From the NCBI GenBank assembly GCA_902783795.1, contig CACZSO010000312.1, positions 1 through 7,739 on the forward strand: DNA of 7,739 nucleotides. The letters are read 5' to 3'. Source of the DNA: an uncultured Eubacteriales bacterium (GTDB lineage: Bacteria > Bacillota > Clostridia > Lachnospirales > Lachnospiraceae). The notes under the pieces are model-generated. The model did no database searches. It worked only from the letters and a program-made list of their open reading frames with translations, and was not told the DNA's origin. Each line of letters begins with the position of its first letter. Position 1 is the first letter of the stretch. A program made the position numbers and the translations under genes. Below are positions 1 to 6,634 of the stretch, one piece after another.

Positions 1-147
1 ACCGGCGATGTCCGGGGAAATCTGAAGTCTGATAAGATCTTCTTTACTCATACAAGCACCGGAAAAGTCAATGTTCCTAAGACCACCACCGGCGGCACCT
101 GTGAGATCACTACCTCCACAGGGGATATCGAGATCGAGATCCGGTAA
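1..147 (+). CDS. DUF4097-like beta-solenoid protein, C-terminal fragment
   Basis: Only the last 48 codons are in the window; the frame is open from base 1 and ends in TAA. The peptide has short alternating strands rich in Thr, Ser, Gly and Asp, with repeated TGDV/TGKV/TGDI turns (TGDVRGNLKSDK, TSTGKVNVPKTTTGG, TSTGDIEIEIR). This is the pattern of the repeated C-terminal strands of DUF4097 adhesin-like proteins, which fold as a right-handed beta-solenoid. In Clostridia such proteins often have an N-terminal membrane or regulatory segment, but that part lies outside the window, so location and role cannot be judged. No hairpin terminator is visible after the stop; the promoter of the next gene begins 20 bases later. 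The family call rests on the repeat pattern only. Confidence 0.72.
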   Translation, partial: TGDVRGNLKSDKIFFTHTSTGKVNVPKTTTGGTCEITTSTGDIEIEIR

Positions 148-166
148 GAATTAAAAGACTCTCCTG

Positions 167-195
167 TTGTCAAATACTGTGGTATTATGTATAAT
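167..195 (+). promoter_or_regulatory. sigma-A promoter of the dehydrogenase gene
   Basis: A -35 box TTGTCA (167-172) and a perfect -10 box TATAAT (190-195) are separated by exactly 17 bases. Transcription should start near 202, giving a leader of about 50 bases before the ATG at 252. The ribosome binding site AGGAGG is at 239-244. This indicates that the dehydrogenase is transcribed independently of the gene at the left edge. Confidence 0.8.
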
Positions 196-221
196 AAAAG
201 TGACTGAACACTACAGACCAC

Positions 222-237
222 ATACAACATTTTGTAT
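222..237. repeat. inverted repeat in the dehydrogenase leader
   Basis: ATACAA-CATT-TTGTAT is a perfect 6-base inverted repeat with a 4-base spacer. It lies downstream of the predicted transcription start and ends two bases before the AGGAGG ribosome binding site. It could be a repressor operator in DNA or a weak hairpin near the ribosome binding site in RNA. The arms are AT-rich, so RNA folding alone would be weak. The regulator is unknown. Confidence 0.4.
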
Positions 238-251
238 CAGGAGGAACTTTT

Positions 252-1310
252 ATGAAATCTGTAACAGTAGTTAAGATCGGCAGTCTGCGTGATCCGAATC
301 CGGAGACCCGGGGACGTGTGCAGGTCTGTGATATTCCCGAGCAGCCTTTAGGGCCGGAAGATGTCCGTATTAAGGTGGCTTACTGCGCCATCTGCGGCTC
401 AGACCCCCATCTGGTAGAAGGTATTTTCGGCTGGGAGCCGCCCTTCGGCTTAGGCCATGAAGTCAGTGGCGTGATCGTGGAAGTCGGTCCCAAAGCTACA
501 AAGAAAGGCCTGAAAGTGGGCGACCGCGTGGCCGGCAACTTCCTGCATTTCTGCGGCACCTGCTACTACTGCCGGAACGGCCAGGAGCAGTTCTGTCTGC
601 ATGCGGACGAGTCAAATAATCCCGGTATGAGCGAAACCATCGTCTGGCACGAGTCCCAGGTGTATAAGCTCCCGGACAATATCAGCCTGAAGGAAGGCTG
701 CCTTCTGGAGCCTGTCTCCATCGCCACCCGTATCATGGATAAGGCACAGGCGAAGTTCGGTGACAGGATCGCTATCTGCGGCGGCGGCCCCATCGGTCTT
801 CTGGCCCTCCAGGCCATCAATATGTACGGCGGTACGGACATTACCCTGATCGAGCCCATTGAAGACCGGCGTGAACTGGCGAAGAAATTCGGTGCTGTCC
901 ACGTCATTGACCCTATTTCGCAGGATGTGACGGAAGAAGCCATGAAGCTGACAGACGGACTGGGCTATGACATCGTCATCGACTGCTCCGGTGCCGTAAG
1001 TGCTGTGACCGCACTGCCGGGCATCACTGCCAGAGGCGGAAAGCTCATTTACGCGGCCATGTATCCCAACACTTATGAAATGCCGCTGAATCTGTATAAA
1101 TATTGCTATTTCAATGAGCTGACCATCACCGGTCTTTACGTAGCACCCTACGCTTTCCCGCGTGCACTGCAGATCCTGCCCCGTTTCCAGCTGAAGGATT
1201 TCACGAATAAGATCTTTGACATCGATGATGCAGAAGAAGCTTTCGCGACCCAGGTATCCGGCAAGTATCCGAAGATCCTGATCCGCTGCAGCGAGATACC
1301 CGGCGAATAA
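252..1310 (+). CDS. zinc-dependent medium-chain alcohol/polyol dehydrogenase
   Basis: This 352-residue cytoplasmic oxidoreductase belongs to the zinc-containing medium-chain dehydrogenase/reductase family (GroES-like N-terminal domain, Rossmann C-terminal domain), which interconverts alcohols and ketones or aldehydes with NAD(P). The catalytic zinc site is visible as Cys48 in CGSDPH, His69-Glu70 in GHE, and Glu153 in LLEP. The four structural-zinc cysteines are Cys101, Cys104, Cys107 and Cys115. The nucleotide-binding turn GGGPIG is at 177-182, and Glu201 at the end of the second Rossmann strand suggests NAD rather than NADP. Length is normal for the family (about 340-355). The pattern is closest to sorbitol/iditol, threonine and butanediol dehydrogenases, but the substrate cannot be read from sequence. 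The start is fixed by AGGAGG 7 bases upstream. The gene has its own promoter and terminator, so it is probably monocistronic. Confidence 0.93.
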   Translation: MKSVTVVKIGSLRDPNPETRGRVQVCDIPEQPLGPEDVRIKVAYCAICGSDPHLVEGIFGWEPPFGLGHEVSGVIVEVGPKATKKGLKVGDRVAGNFLHFCGTCYYCRNGQEQFCLHADESNNPGMSETIVWHESQVYKLPDNISLKEGCLLEPVSIATRIMDKAQAKFGDRIAICGGGPIGLLALQAINMYGGTDITLIEPIEDRRELAKKFGAVHVIDPISQDVTEEAMKLTDGLGYDIVIDCSGAVSAVTALPGITARGGKLIYAAMYPNTYEMPLNLYKYCYFNELTITGLYVAPYAFPRALQILPRFQLKDFTNKIFDIDDAEEAFATQVSGKYPKILIRCSEIPGE

Positions 1311-1342
1311 AAAAGCTGTACAGCAGCACATACAAAACTCTG

Positions 1343-1375
1343 CACTGCCCGATAAAACATCGGGCAGTGTTTTTT
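1343..1375 (+). terminator. intrinsic terminator after the dehydrogenase
   Basis: A perfect 11-bp stem, CACTGCCCGAT (1343-1353) pairing with ATCGGGCAGTG (1359-1369), with loop AAAAC and a run of six T at 1370-1375. It lies 32 bases after the dehydrogenase stop. The opposite strand lacks a matching U-tract, so it acts in one direction. Confidence 0.93.
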
Positions 1376-1586
1376 GTCTTTATCATTTTCAGCTTTTTCT
1401 GTAACCTCCCCCAAAAGGCCTCGGTCTTTATAGGCAAGTGACAAAGCTTTGTTTTATTCCTACCTTTTCTGCTCCCGGTAAAAACACTGCCGGCGCTTTA
1501 CTAAAGCTTTCTTCCAGTGTGCAGAAAACGGTCCTTTGGAAAGTCCTTTCTTTCCTTTATCTGAAAAATAAACAGTACGATCCTAT

Positions 1587-1591
1587 GGAGG
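1587..1591 (+). promoter_or_regulatory. ribosome binding site that sets the lipoprotein start
   Basis: GGAGG, five bases before ATG 1597. It decides the start: the frame stays open upstream to a GTG at 1438, and another ATG lies at 1585, but neither has a ribosome binding site. Only the 1597 start places a lysine-rich signal peptide at the N-terminus. Confidence 0.75.
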
Positions 1592-1596
1592 CGATC

Positions 1597-2910
1597 ATGA
1601 AAAAGATCATAAAAACCACGGCAATCTTATTGGCACTGATCCTCTGCACCTGCTGCAGTCAGACAGCAGCGCCTGCTGCCACAGAAAAACCCACAGAAAA
1701 AGCATCGTCAGAAAAGGCCTCTGAAAAGCAGCCAGAACCTGACTCAGATATATCCACAGATTCTGATCCTGCAGATATCTCCTCAGTCATCACAGACGAC
1801 ACGGAAGTCCAGAAAAATGATACTGTCACCATCTATGATGAAATGAATAAAAAACTGGGTGAGATCCATCTGAAGGGCGTGGCAACGGTCACAGAAGCCG
1901 GCATCTTCTATCCTGCCCTGCCGGAAAAGGGGGATCCTTCTATTACAGAATATCATCTGTATGACCCGGATACAGGAAAAGACAGGGTCATCGGTGAAAT
2001 GAAAGATGTGGCCTATGAAGCGACTTATGCCAGATGCGAAATGGACGGCTGTATTTATCTCCTGGTTATGACCGGAAATATCATGGACAATGATCCGGAT
2101 CCCCTGGTCCTGGTCAAAGCAGATCTTACAAACCAGACATTGACTCCCTATCCCATCGATAACGGCATGTCACCCTATGCTGTCATGACCCCGGCAAAAG
2201 ATAAGATCGTGATGGCCTGGCATGACCAGCAGGAAATACTGACAGACCGAGTGCTGGAATTCGATCCCGCTGCTGAGACCATGAAAGAGATCATGACGTA
2301 TACCCTGGATCAGCAGGAGATAGGAGAATCCATAAGAGGGCTTTGCTCCGACGGAGAAAAGCTTTATCAGCTGCGGATCCTGTTTGAAAAAGCAGGTAAA
2401 AAACTGCTTCTGGATACCTTTGATCTCTCTTATCAAAAGCTCTCAGAGACCGATATTACTTCCATCGTCAATGAAGCCGCCTCTGAGCTCCAGGGCGGCG
2501 AGGATGCATCCATAGAGCTTCAGATGCCCGTCAGCCACTTCCTGGTCAGAGAAGGCTGTTTTTACTACGAAAACTTCAGCATGACCCGCTGTATCGCAAA
2601 TATCGAGACCGGGAAGCTCCTTCTGGCCGCCAATGATCTTTTCAACGCTTCTATCGGTTCTGGCCGGACGTTCTTCTATACCATCATAAAAAACGGTTCA
2701 GACGATGAAAATGCCCCTGACGTGATCTATGATCTTAACTGGGACGAGCTGAGAGCCCAGGAGTTTACTGCTTTTGATCCTGCCTATTATCTGGTCAACG
2801 GTTCTTCTGCCCCTGATGGGACACGGCTGCTCGTGATGGAAAAAAGAGAGGGAACAGAACGTTATACGATCCTGTATTATCTCAAACTTCATCCTGAAGA
2901 CGCGGTCTGA
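1597..2910 (+). CDS. putative lipoprotein of unknown function
   Basis: The 437-residue product begins with a lipoprotein signal peptide: positive MKKIIK, a hydrophobic core at residues 8-16, then Cys17, Cys19 and Cys20. LCTC (16-19) is the most likely lipobox, with Thr instead of the usual Gly/Ala/Ser at -1, so the acylated cysteine is uncertain. Residues about 21-60 are a disordered linker of Ala, Thr, Glu, Lys, Pro and Ser with TEKP/SEKA-like units, typical of Gram-positive lipoproteins that lift a domain off the membrane. The remaining 370 or so residues alternate short strands and Gly/Asp turns (for example EYHLYDPDTG), which suggests a beta-propeller-like sensor or binding domain; I recognise no named family. 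The protein should face outward on the cytoplasmic membrane. The dehydrogenase terminator lies upstream, so it needs its own promoter, but I see no convincing one in 1376-1586. It converges on the esterase gene. Confidence 0.85.
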   Translation: MKKIIKTTAILLALILCTCCSQTAAPAATEKPTEKASSEKASEKQPEPDSDISTDSDPADISSVITDDTEVQKNDTVTIYDEMNKKLGEIHLKGVATVTEAGIFYPALPEKGDPSITEYHLYDPDTGKDRVIGEMKDVAYEATYARCEMDGCIYLLVMTGNIMDNDPDPLVLVKADLTNQTLTPYPIDNGMSPYAVMTPAKDKIVMAWHDQQEILTDRVLEFDPAAETMKEIMTYTLDQQEIGESIRGLCSDGEKLYQLRILFEKAGKKLLLDTFDLSYQKLSETDITSIVNEAASELQGGEDASIELQMPVSHFLVREGCFYYENFSMTRCIANIETGKLLLAANDLFNASIGSGRTFFYTIIKNGSDDENAPDVIYDLNWDELRAQEFTAFDPAYYLVNGSSAPDGTRLLVMEKREGTERYTILYYLKLHPEDAV

Positions 2911-2924
2911 ATAAGATGTGAGAT

Positions 2925-2963
2925 AAAAAGAGTGCCGCAGCAGAATGCTGCGGCACGTTTTTT
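2925..2963. terminator. bidirectional terminator between lipoprotein and esterase genes
   Basis: A perfect 11-bp stem, GTGCCGCAGCA (2932-2942) pairing with TGCTGCGGCAC (2946-2956), closes a GAA loop. Six T follow on the plus strand (2958-2963). On the minus strand the stem is followed by TCTTTTT (2931-2925). Each convergent gene stops on its own side of the stem, so one hairpin serves both. Confidence 0.92.
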
Positions 2964-2974
2964 GTGTTTTTCAG

Positions 2975-4543
2975 TTATTTCTTATTTCTTCTTCTGTAAT
3001 GGCCGCCGGCAAAGGGATTGATGGCTATATCGGCATATGCCTTCAGAAGTTCGCGGTCCACATCATAACGGGCCTTGCTCTCAACATCGAAGAACATGGT
3101 GGCTCTGGTATCTGACTTATAGACCGGCCATTCAGGAAGGCCCGGGCCATTCGGATCACCGGTATGGGCAAACTGCTTAAAGGCGCCAAAGAGGGCATCC
3201 TGCACTTTCTCACTGCCCAGATCACCATTCGTTACCGGTACCAGGTCGATGTTGTGGAAGGCATAGGGGATATCCGCACAATGCCAGGCCGGGGCACCGC
3301 CGTTGTAGCCTTTGAAACGGTAATCGAAGAGATAATTATAGGTCTCAGCGCTGCAGGTATCAGCTCTTAGATCACAATACTCTAACAGGCCGGAGCGGTC
3401 GTCCATGATATTCAGGATCAGTTCATTCTTTCCGGGATAAGCCTCTTTGAAGAGAGCGATAGCTTTATCTACCGCTGCCTCGTCCTTACCTTCGAAATTC
3501 TTTAAGATCAACGCCCTGCGCTCCTCTTCCGGAATATCGTCCATGTTGGGAATGGCTCTTCCTGCCATGAATTCACCGGTGGTGGAGCCGATGATCAGTT
3601 TGACCTTCTGGCCGTTCTCGGTAAAGCCACCGTTGGGAATCGCTTCCCCCTTATAGTAATCATTCGGTACCGGCATCCACATGAAGAACCAGCCCCGGTC
3701 AAAAATCTCATCGGAAATATTCCCGTAGGCTTCAAAAAGCTTATCCAGCGGCGTCGTTTCCAGCACAGAAACATCAGTTCCGCCCAGTTCCTGGATCAAA
3801 AGCTCCGCGATCTCCCTATCCGGCCTGTAGCCTCTTCTTTCGCCTCTGCCGGCACCGCCGCTCATCATGATACCCTTCTGGAACAGCCCGTCCGCTGCCG
3901 GAGTGGCTAACAGGACCGCCACCTTAATGCCGACGCCCGACTGGCCGAAGATGGTCACATTCTCCGGATCACCGCCGAAAGCTTCAATATTGTCGTGGAT
4001 CCACTGAAGGCCCAGTACCAGGTCTTCGATACCGGCATTGCCGGAATTTTTAAATCTTTCTCCGAAGGAAGACAGGTCAAAATAGCCCAGCATGTTCAGA
4101 CGATGGTTCATGGAGACCACCACACAATCGCCGTACATACTTAGATTTGTGCCATCATAGACCACCATTTCTACAGAGGAACCTCCACTCATGGCACCGC
4201 CGTGCAGCCAGACCATGACCGGTTTTTTCGCCTTGGGATCCAGAGACTGGGTCCAGACGTTTAAGTTCAGGCAGTCTTCGCTTTCCGGCCAGAACCGGTG
4301 CGTCACTGTCAGTTCATTCTTGCCCAGGGCATTGAAGCCCATGGAGGGTGCGGTGTAGCCGTAGGCAATAGCATCCTGCACACCTTCCCAGGGTTCTACC
4401 GGTGTGGGCGGCATGAAACGCTTCGCATCGCCGTATTTCATTCCCTGGAATACGTAGGTGCTTTCCAGCTTGAATCCACGCACTTTACCGGCTTTTGTCT
4501 GGACGATATTCAGGTCGGGACCGTAAGAAAACTGTTTGATCAT
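2975..4543 (-). CDS. type-B carboxylesterase family protein with altered nucleophile elbow
   Basis: This 522-residue alpha/beta hydrolase of the carboxylesterase type-B (p-nitrobenzyl esterase) family would hydrolyse carboxylic esters in the cytoplasm; there is no signal peptide. The oxyanion-hole motif is HGGAMSGG (114-121). The nucleophile is Ser202 in FGQSGVG (199-205), the likely acid is Glu334 in TTGEF, and the histidine is His421 in HCAD (421-424). The family elbow is normally GESAGG, or in this clostridial branch GxSGGG. Here the residue two after the serine is Val204 (codon 3934-3932, GTC), one base from the Gly codon GGC. That could weaken or change activity, although the frame is intact and full length. 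The start is set by AAGGAG five bases upstream (4554-4549). It lies 175 bases downstream of a paralogous esterase on the same strand, with a possible promoter between them. The substrate is unknown. Confidence 0.9.
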   Translation of the reverse strand: MIKQFSYGPDLNIVQTKAGKVRGFKLESTYVFQGMKYGDAKRFMPPTPVEPWEGVQDAIAYGYTAPSMGFNALGKNELTVTHRFWPESEDCLNLNVWTQSLDPKAKKPVMVWLHGGAMSGGSSVEMVVYDGTNLSMYGDCVVVSMNHRLNMLGYFDLSSFGERFKNSGNAGIEDLVLGLQWIHDNIEAFGGDPENVTIFGQSGVGIKVAVLLATPAADGLFQKGIMMSGGAGRGERRGYRPDREIAELLIQELGGTDVSVLETTPLDKLFEAYGNISDEIFDRGWFFMWMPVPNDYYKGEAIPNGGFTENGQKVKLIIGSTTGEFMAGRAIPNMDDIPEEERRALILKNFEGKDEAAVDKAIALFKEAYPGKNELILNIMDDRSGLLEYCDLRADTCSAETYNYLFDYRFKGYNGGAPAWHCADIPYAFHNIDLVPVTNGDLGSEKVQDALFGAFKQFAHTGDPNGPGLPEWPVYKSDTRATMFFDVESKARYDVDRELLKAYADIAINPFAGGHYRRRNKK

Positions 4544-4653
4544 AAAAACTCCTTTTCAAAAAGCTGACGTATATCGGGTCCTGCCGATATTTTCTTAAAT
4601 GTTCCGTTCCTTCAGCAGGTTATGATCTGCACATACCTGCCGATCTTAAAGTT

Positions 4654-4659
4654 ATTATA
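4654..4659 (-). promoter_or_regulatory. candidate -10 box upstream of the Val-elbow esterase
   Basis: A perfect TATAAT on the minus strand, about 110 bases before the ATG at 4543. It is followed by AACT, giving TATAATAACT, the same ten bases found at the other esterase's promoter. No TTGACA-like -35 box lies at 16-18 bases; that space holds the inverted repeat at 4667-4680, so an activator may be needed, or the match may be chance. Confidence 0.45.
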
Positions 4660-4666
4660 AGCTATT

Positions 4667-4680
4667 TCCGGCTGACCGGA
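4667..4680. repeat. inverted repeat in the spacer/-35 region of the esterase promoter
   Basis: TCCGG-CTGA-CCGGA: 5-base perfect arms around a 4-base centre, located 7-21 bases upstream of the candidate -10 box at 4654-4659. The position fits an operator for a dimeric regulator. No regulator gene is in the window, and short arms like these can arise by chance. Confidence 0.35.
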
Positions 4681-4705
4681 TAGATAAAAATCTGTCCTCT
4701 TTTTT
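4678..4705 (+). terminator. candidate plus-strand terminator just beyond the 3' end of the fused esterase
   Basis: On the plus strand, GGATAGAT (4678-4685) pairs with ATCTGTCC (4690-4697) through one T-G wobble, around an AAAA loop, followed by six T at 4700-4705. It would stop transcripts heading antisense into the esterase, because no plus-strand gene lies upstream here. On the minus strand the wobble becomes a C-A mismatch and there is no U-tract, so it should not terminate the esterase itself. The stem is weak. Confidence 0.35.
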
Positions 4706-4718
4706 ACCTTTTGAGACT

Positions 4719-6563
4719 TTACATCTCTTTCATGCTGTTTTTCAGCTCATTGACCCGTTCCAGAAGATTATAGATACTATCTTCAGATAAGATGCCGCGC
4801 TTTAATCCTTTCGGCAGAAGGCCTGCTTCATCATCCTCGAAATCCTGGCGCCATAAAGGTCCGGTATAGTATTCATCCAGTTCTTTAAGCCTGCCTTCTG
4901 ATTCCTTAAAAAGTCTCAATATATCATCCAGCTGGGCTGTCAGCCGGTCCAGCATGTCATAACTTTCTTCGTAGCGGCGGATCCTTTCTTCCTGCTCCGT
5001 GCCCTTAGCCCTTTCTCTGTAGAACATAGGCTTCGAATAGCGCGAATACTTCAGCAGACACTCCATGAATTCTTTGTCATGGTCTGGGACACAGCGCGGG
5101 GATTTAGAAAAGATGAAGCACTCCGCGTCATTCTCTGAAAGCGGCTTCCACAAGGGCAGTCCTTCATAATTTGGATCTCCGTTTTTAGCAAAACTCACCC
5201 AGGCCTTAAAGATCAGGTCCTGCATCCACAAGGCAGAATGCTCCGGGTCATGATTCATCTGACAGCCTAAGTAATCCACGTTATGGAAGATGAAAGCCAG
5301 TTCATCGGCGTGAGTAGACAGGATCCCGCCTTTATAATCACTTTCATGGGCAAAGAGATAATTCCATACCTTTCCGCCAGCTTCCGTCCTTTTAACACAG
5401 AATTCTTTCGTAGGGACACGAACCATGCAGTCAGCTTCCGAGGCATAATAGACATTGAATTCAGGATAGGCCTTTTTAAAGGCTGTGATCACTTCATCCG
5501 CATGATCTTCCCCATAGGCTTTTGCCACTGCTTCTCTGCGCTCCCCGGCTGTGAGAGATACCCGCGGCTTAAGGCTCGCCGACCGGGGATTCAGTTCCAT
5601 AAACACACTGCCGCAGATGACCGGGATGTTAAGCGTTTCCTTCCGGAATCCGGCCGTTCTGAAGTCACCGGTATAGGTGCCGGTCATAGGCGTAGGTCCC
5701 CAGGACATGAAGGCGCTTTCACTCACCTGCTCCATGAGTTTCAAAAGCTCCTGCCAGGGCATGGTCCGAAGATGAGTCAATCCGCCGGCAGCTTCCACAT
5801 ACTTTTCAGCCAGTGCTTTAGCATCTTTTTTCGCTTCCTCCGGAGTCTTCTGGACTCCGGGCAGAATGCCGCTCTCGATGACAGCCCGGTGATACAGCCC
5901 GTCGGCGTCCGCCATCTGCAGAAGAGCCGCCACTTTTCCGCCGCCGCCTGACTCTCCAAAGACCGTCACATTTTCAGGATCACCGCCAAACAGGGCAATA
6001 TTATCCCTGATCCATTCCAGGGCAGCTACGATATCTTCCATGCCCACATTGCCGGAAAGCTCATATTCCGCCCCATATTCCGACAGATCCAGGAAGCCGA
6101 AGATGTTCAGCCGGTGGCTGATGGAAACAGAGACCACCTCGCCATACCGCGCCAGATTCTCTCCTTCATAACACTCCAGCTCCATGACAGAGCCTTTGGA
6201 AAAACCGCCGCCATGCAGCCAGATCATCACGGGCTGCTTCTTTTCAGGATCCAATGTTTTGGTCCAGATATTCAGCGTCTGACAATCCTCCCGCTCCAGC
6301 CAGTACCGTTTCGGGAAGGCCAGATTTCCCTGCACTTCCTTATCCGGAAGCTGCGGGCAGACGAATCCATAGTCCTGTGTATCGATAATGCCCTCCCAGT
6401 TATCCGGCTTTGACGGAGGCATAAAACGCTCCGCCTTAGCATATGTAATGCCACGAAAACTGTAAAGCTCATTCTCTCTGTAGCCACGGATCTTTCCATA
6501 CGTGGTAGCCACTACCGGATCATTCTCCGCACAAATAAAGTCTGTTACTTTGTTTCTGTACAT
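4719..6563 (-). CDS. type-B carboxylesterase fused to a C-terminal DUF4298 domain
   Basis: The 614-residue product is longer than usual for the type-B carboxylesterase family (about 480-560). Residues 1 to about 510 are a complete alpha/beta hydrolase: oxyanion motif HGGGF (117-121), nucleophile Ser205 in FGESGGGG (202-209), likely acid Glu333 in VFMEL, and His418 in the canonical HADEL (418-422). The triad looks intact. After a short charged linker, residues about 524-614 match DUF4298: an ERIRRYEESYD helix, heptad-like Leu spacing, LDEYY, W..DFE.DEAG, LKRGILSED and YNLL. DUF4298 has no known function and, as I recall it, is a small protein of about 90 residues. There is no signal peptide, so it should be cytoplasmic. 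AAGGAGG (6576-6570) six bases upstream fixes the start. It is paralogous to the esterase downstream; around the nucleophile 23 of 39 residues are identical. No terminator is seen after it on its own strand. Confidence 0.92.
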   Translation of the reverse strand: MYRNKVTDFICAENDPVVATTYGKIRGYRENELYSFRGITYAKAERFMPPSKPDNWEGIIDTQDYGFVCPQLPDKEVQGNLAFPKRYWLEREDCQTLNIWTKTLDPEKKQPVMIWLHGGGFSKGSVMELECYEGENLARYGEVVSVSISHRLNIFGFLDLSEYGAEYELSGNVGMEDIVAALEWIRDNIALFGGDPENVTVFGESGGGGKVAALLQMADADGLYHRAVIESGILPGVQKTPEEAKKDAKALAEKYVEAAGGLTHLRTMPWQELLKLMEQVSESAFMSWGPTPMTGTYTGDFRTAGFRKETLNIPVICGSVFMELNPRSASLKPRVSLTAGERREAVAKAYGEDHADEVITAFKKAYPEFNVYYASEADCMVRVPTKEFCVKRTEAGGKVWNYLFAHESDYKGGILSTHADELAFIFHNVDYLGCQMNHDPEHSALWMQDLIFKAWVSFAKNGDPNYEGLPLWKPLSENDAECFIFSKSPRCVPDHDKEFMECLLKYSRYSKPMFYRERAKGTEQEERIRRYEESYDMLDRLTAQLDDILRLFKESEGRLKELDEYYTGPLWRQDFEDDEAGLLPKGLKRGILSEDSIYNLLERVNELKNSMKEM

Positions 6564-6605
6564 AACTAACCTCCTTAACCCAGGTAACCCGCCCTGTATG
6601 GAGTT

Positions 6606-6634
6606 ATTATATCACATATTTTGAGGAATATAAA
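6606..6634 (-). promoter_or_regulatory. sigma-A promoter of the DUF4298-fused esterase
   Basis: On the minus strand, a -10 box TATAAT (6611-6606) and a moderate -35 box TTTATA (6634-6629) are 17 bases apart. The -10 continues as TATAATAACT, as at the downstream esterase. The -35 box directly touches the end of the palindromic element at 6635. The leader before ATG 6563 is about 35-40 bases. Confidence 0.6.

Noticed and set aside
612..1331. Long antisense open frame across the dehydrogenase gene
   Set aside because: It lies opposite a gene with full zinc-site and nucleotide-binding motifs, lacks a ribosome binding site, and its translation shows no recognisable domain.
1441..1510. ACAAAGCTTTGT palindrome and a second AAAGCTTT exactly 60 bases later
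   Set aside because: The shared core is only eight self-complementary AT-rich bases. Nothing else aligns, so chance is sufficient.
1438..1596. In-frame upstream extension of the lipoprotein to GTG 1438
   Set aside because: No ribosome binding site precedes it, and it would bury the signal peptide 53 residues into the protein. GGAGG with correct spacing supports ATG 1597.
5283..5951. 222-codon plus-strand open frame inside the fused esterase
   Set aside because: It is a shadow of a strongly supported gene on the other strand; the translation has no domain pattern and no ribosome binding site precedes it.
6576..6590. Direct repeat TAACCC-AGG-TAACCC in the fused esterase leader
   Set aside because: Two copies of six bases overlapping the ribosome binding site are too short to support as a regulatory site.
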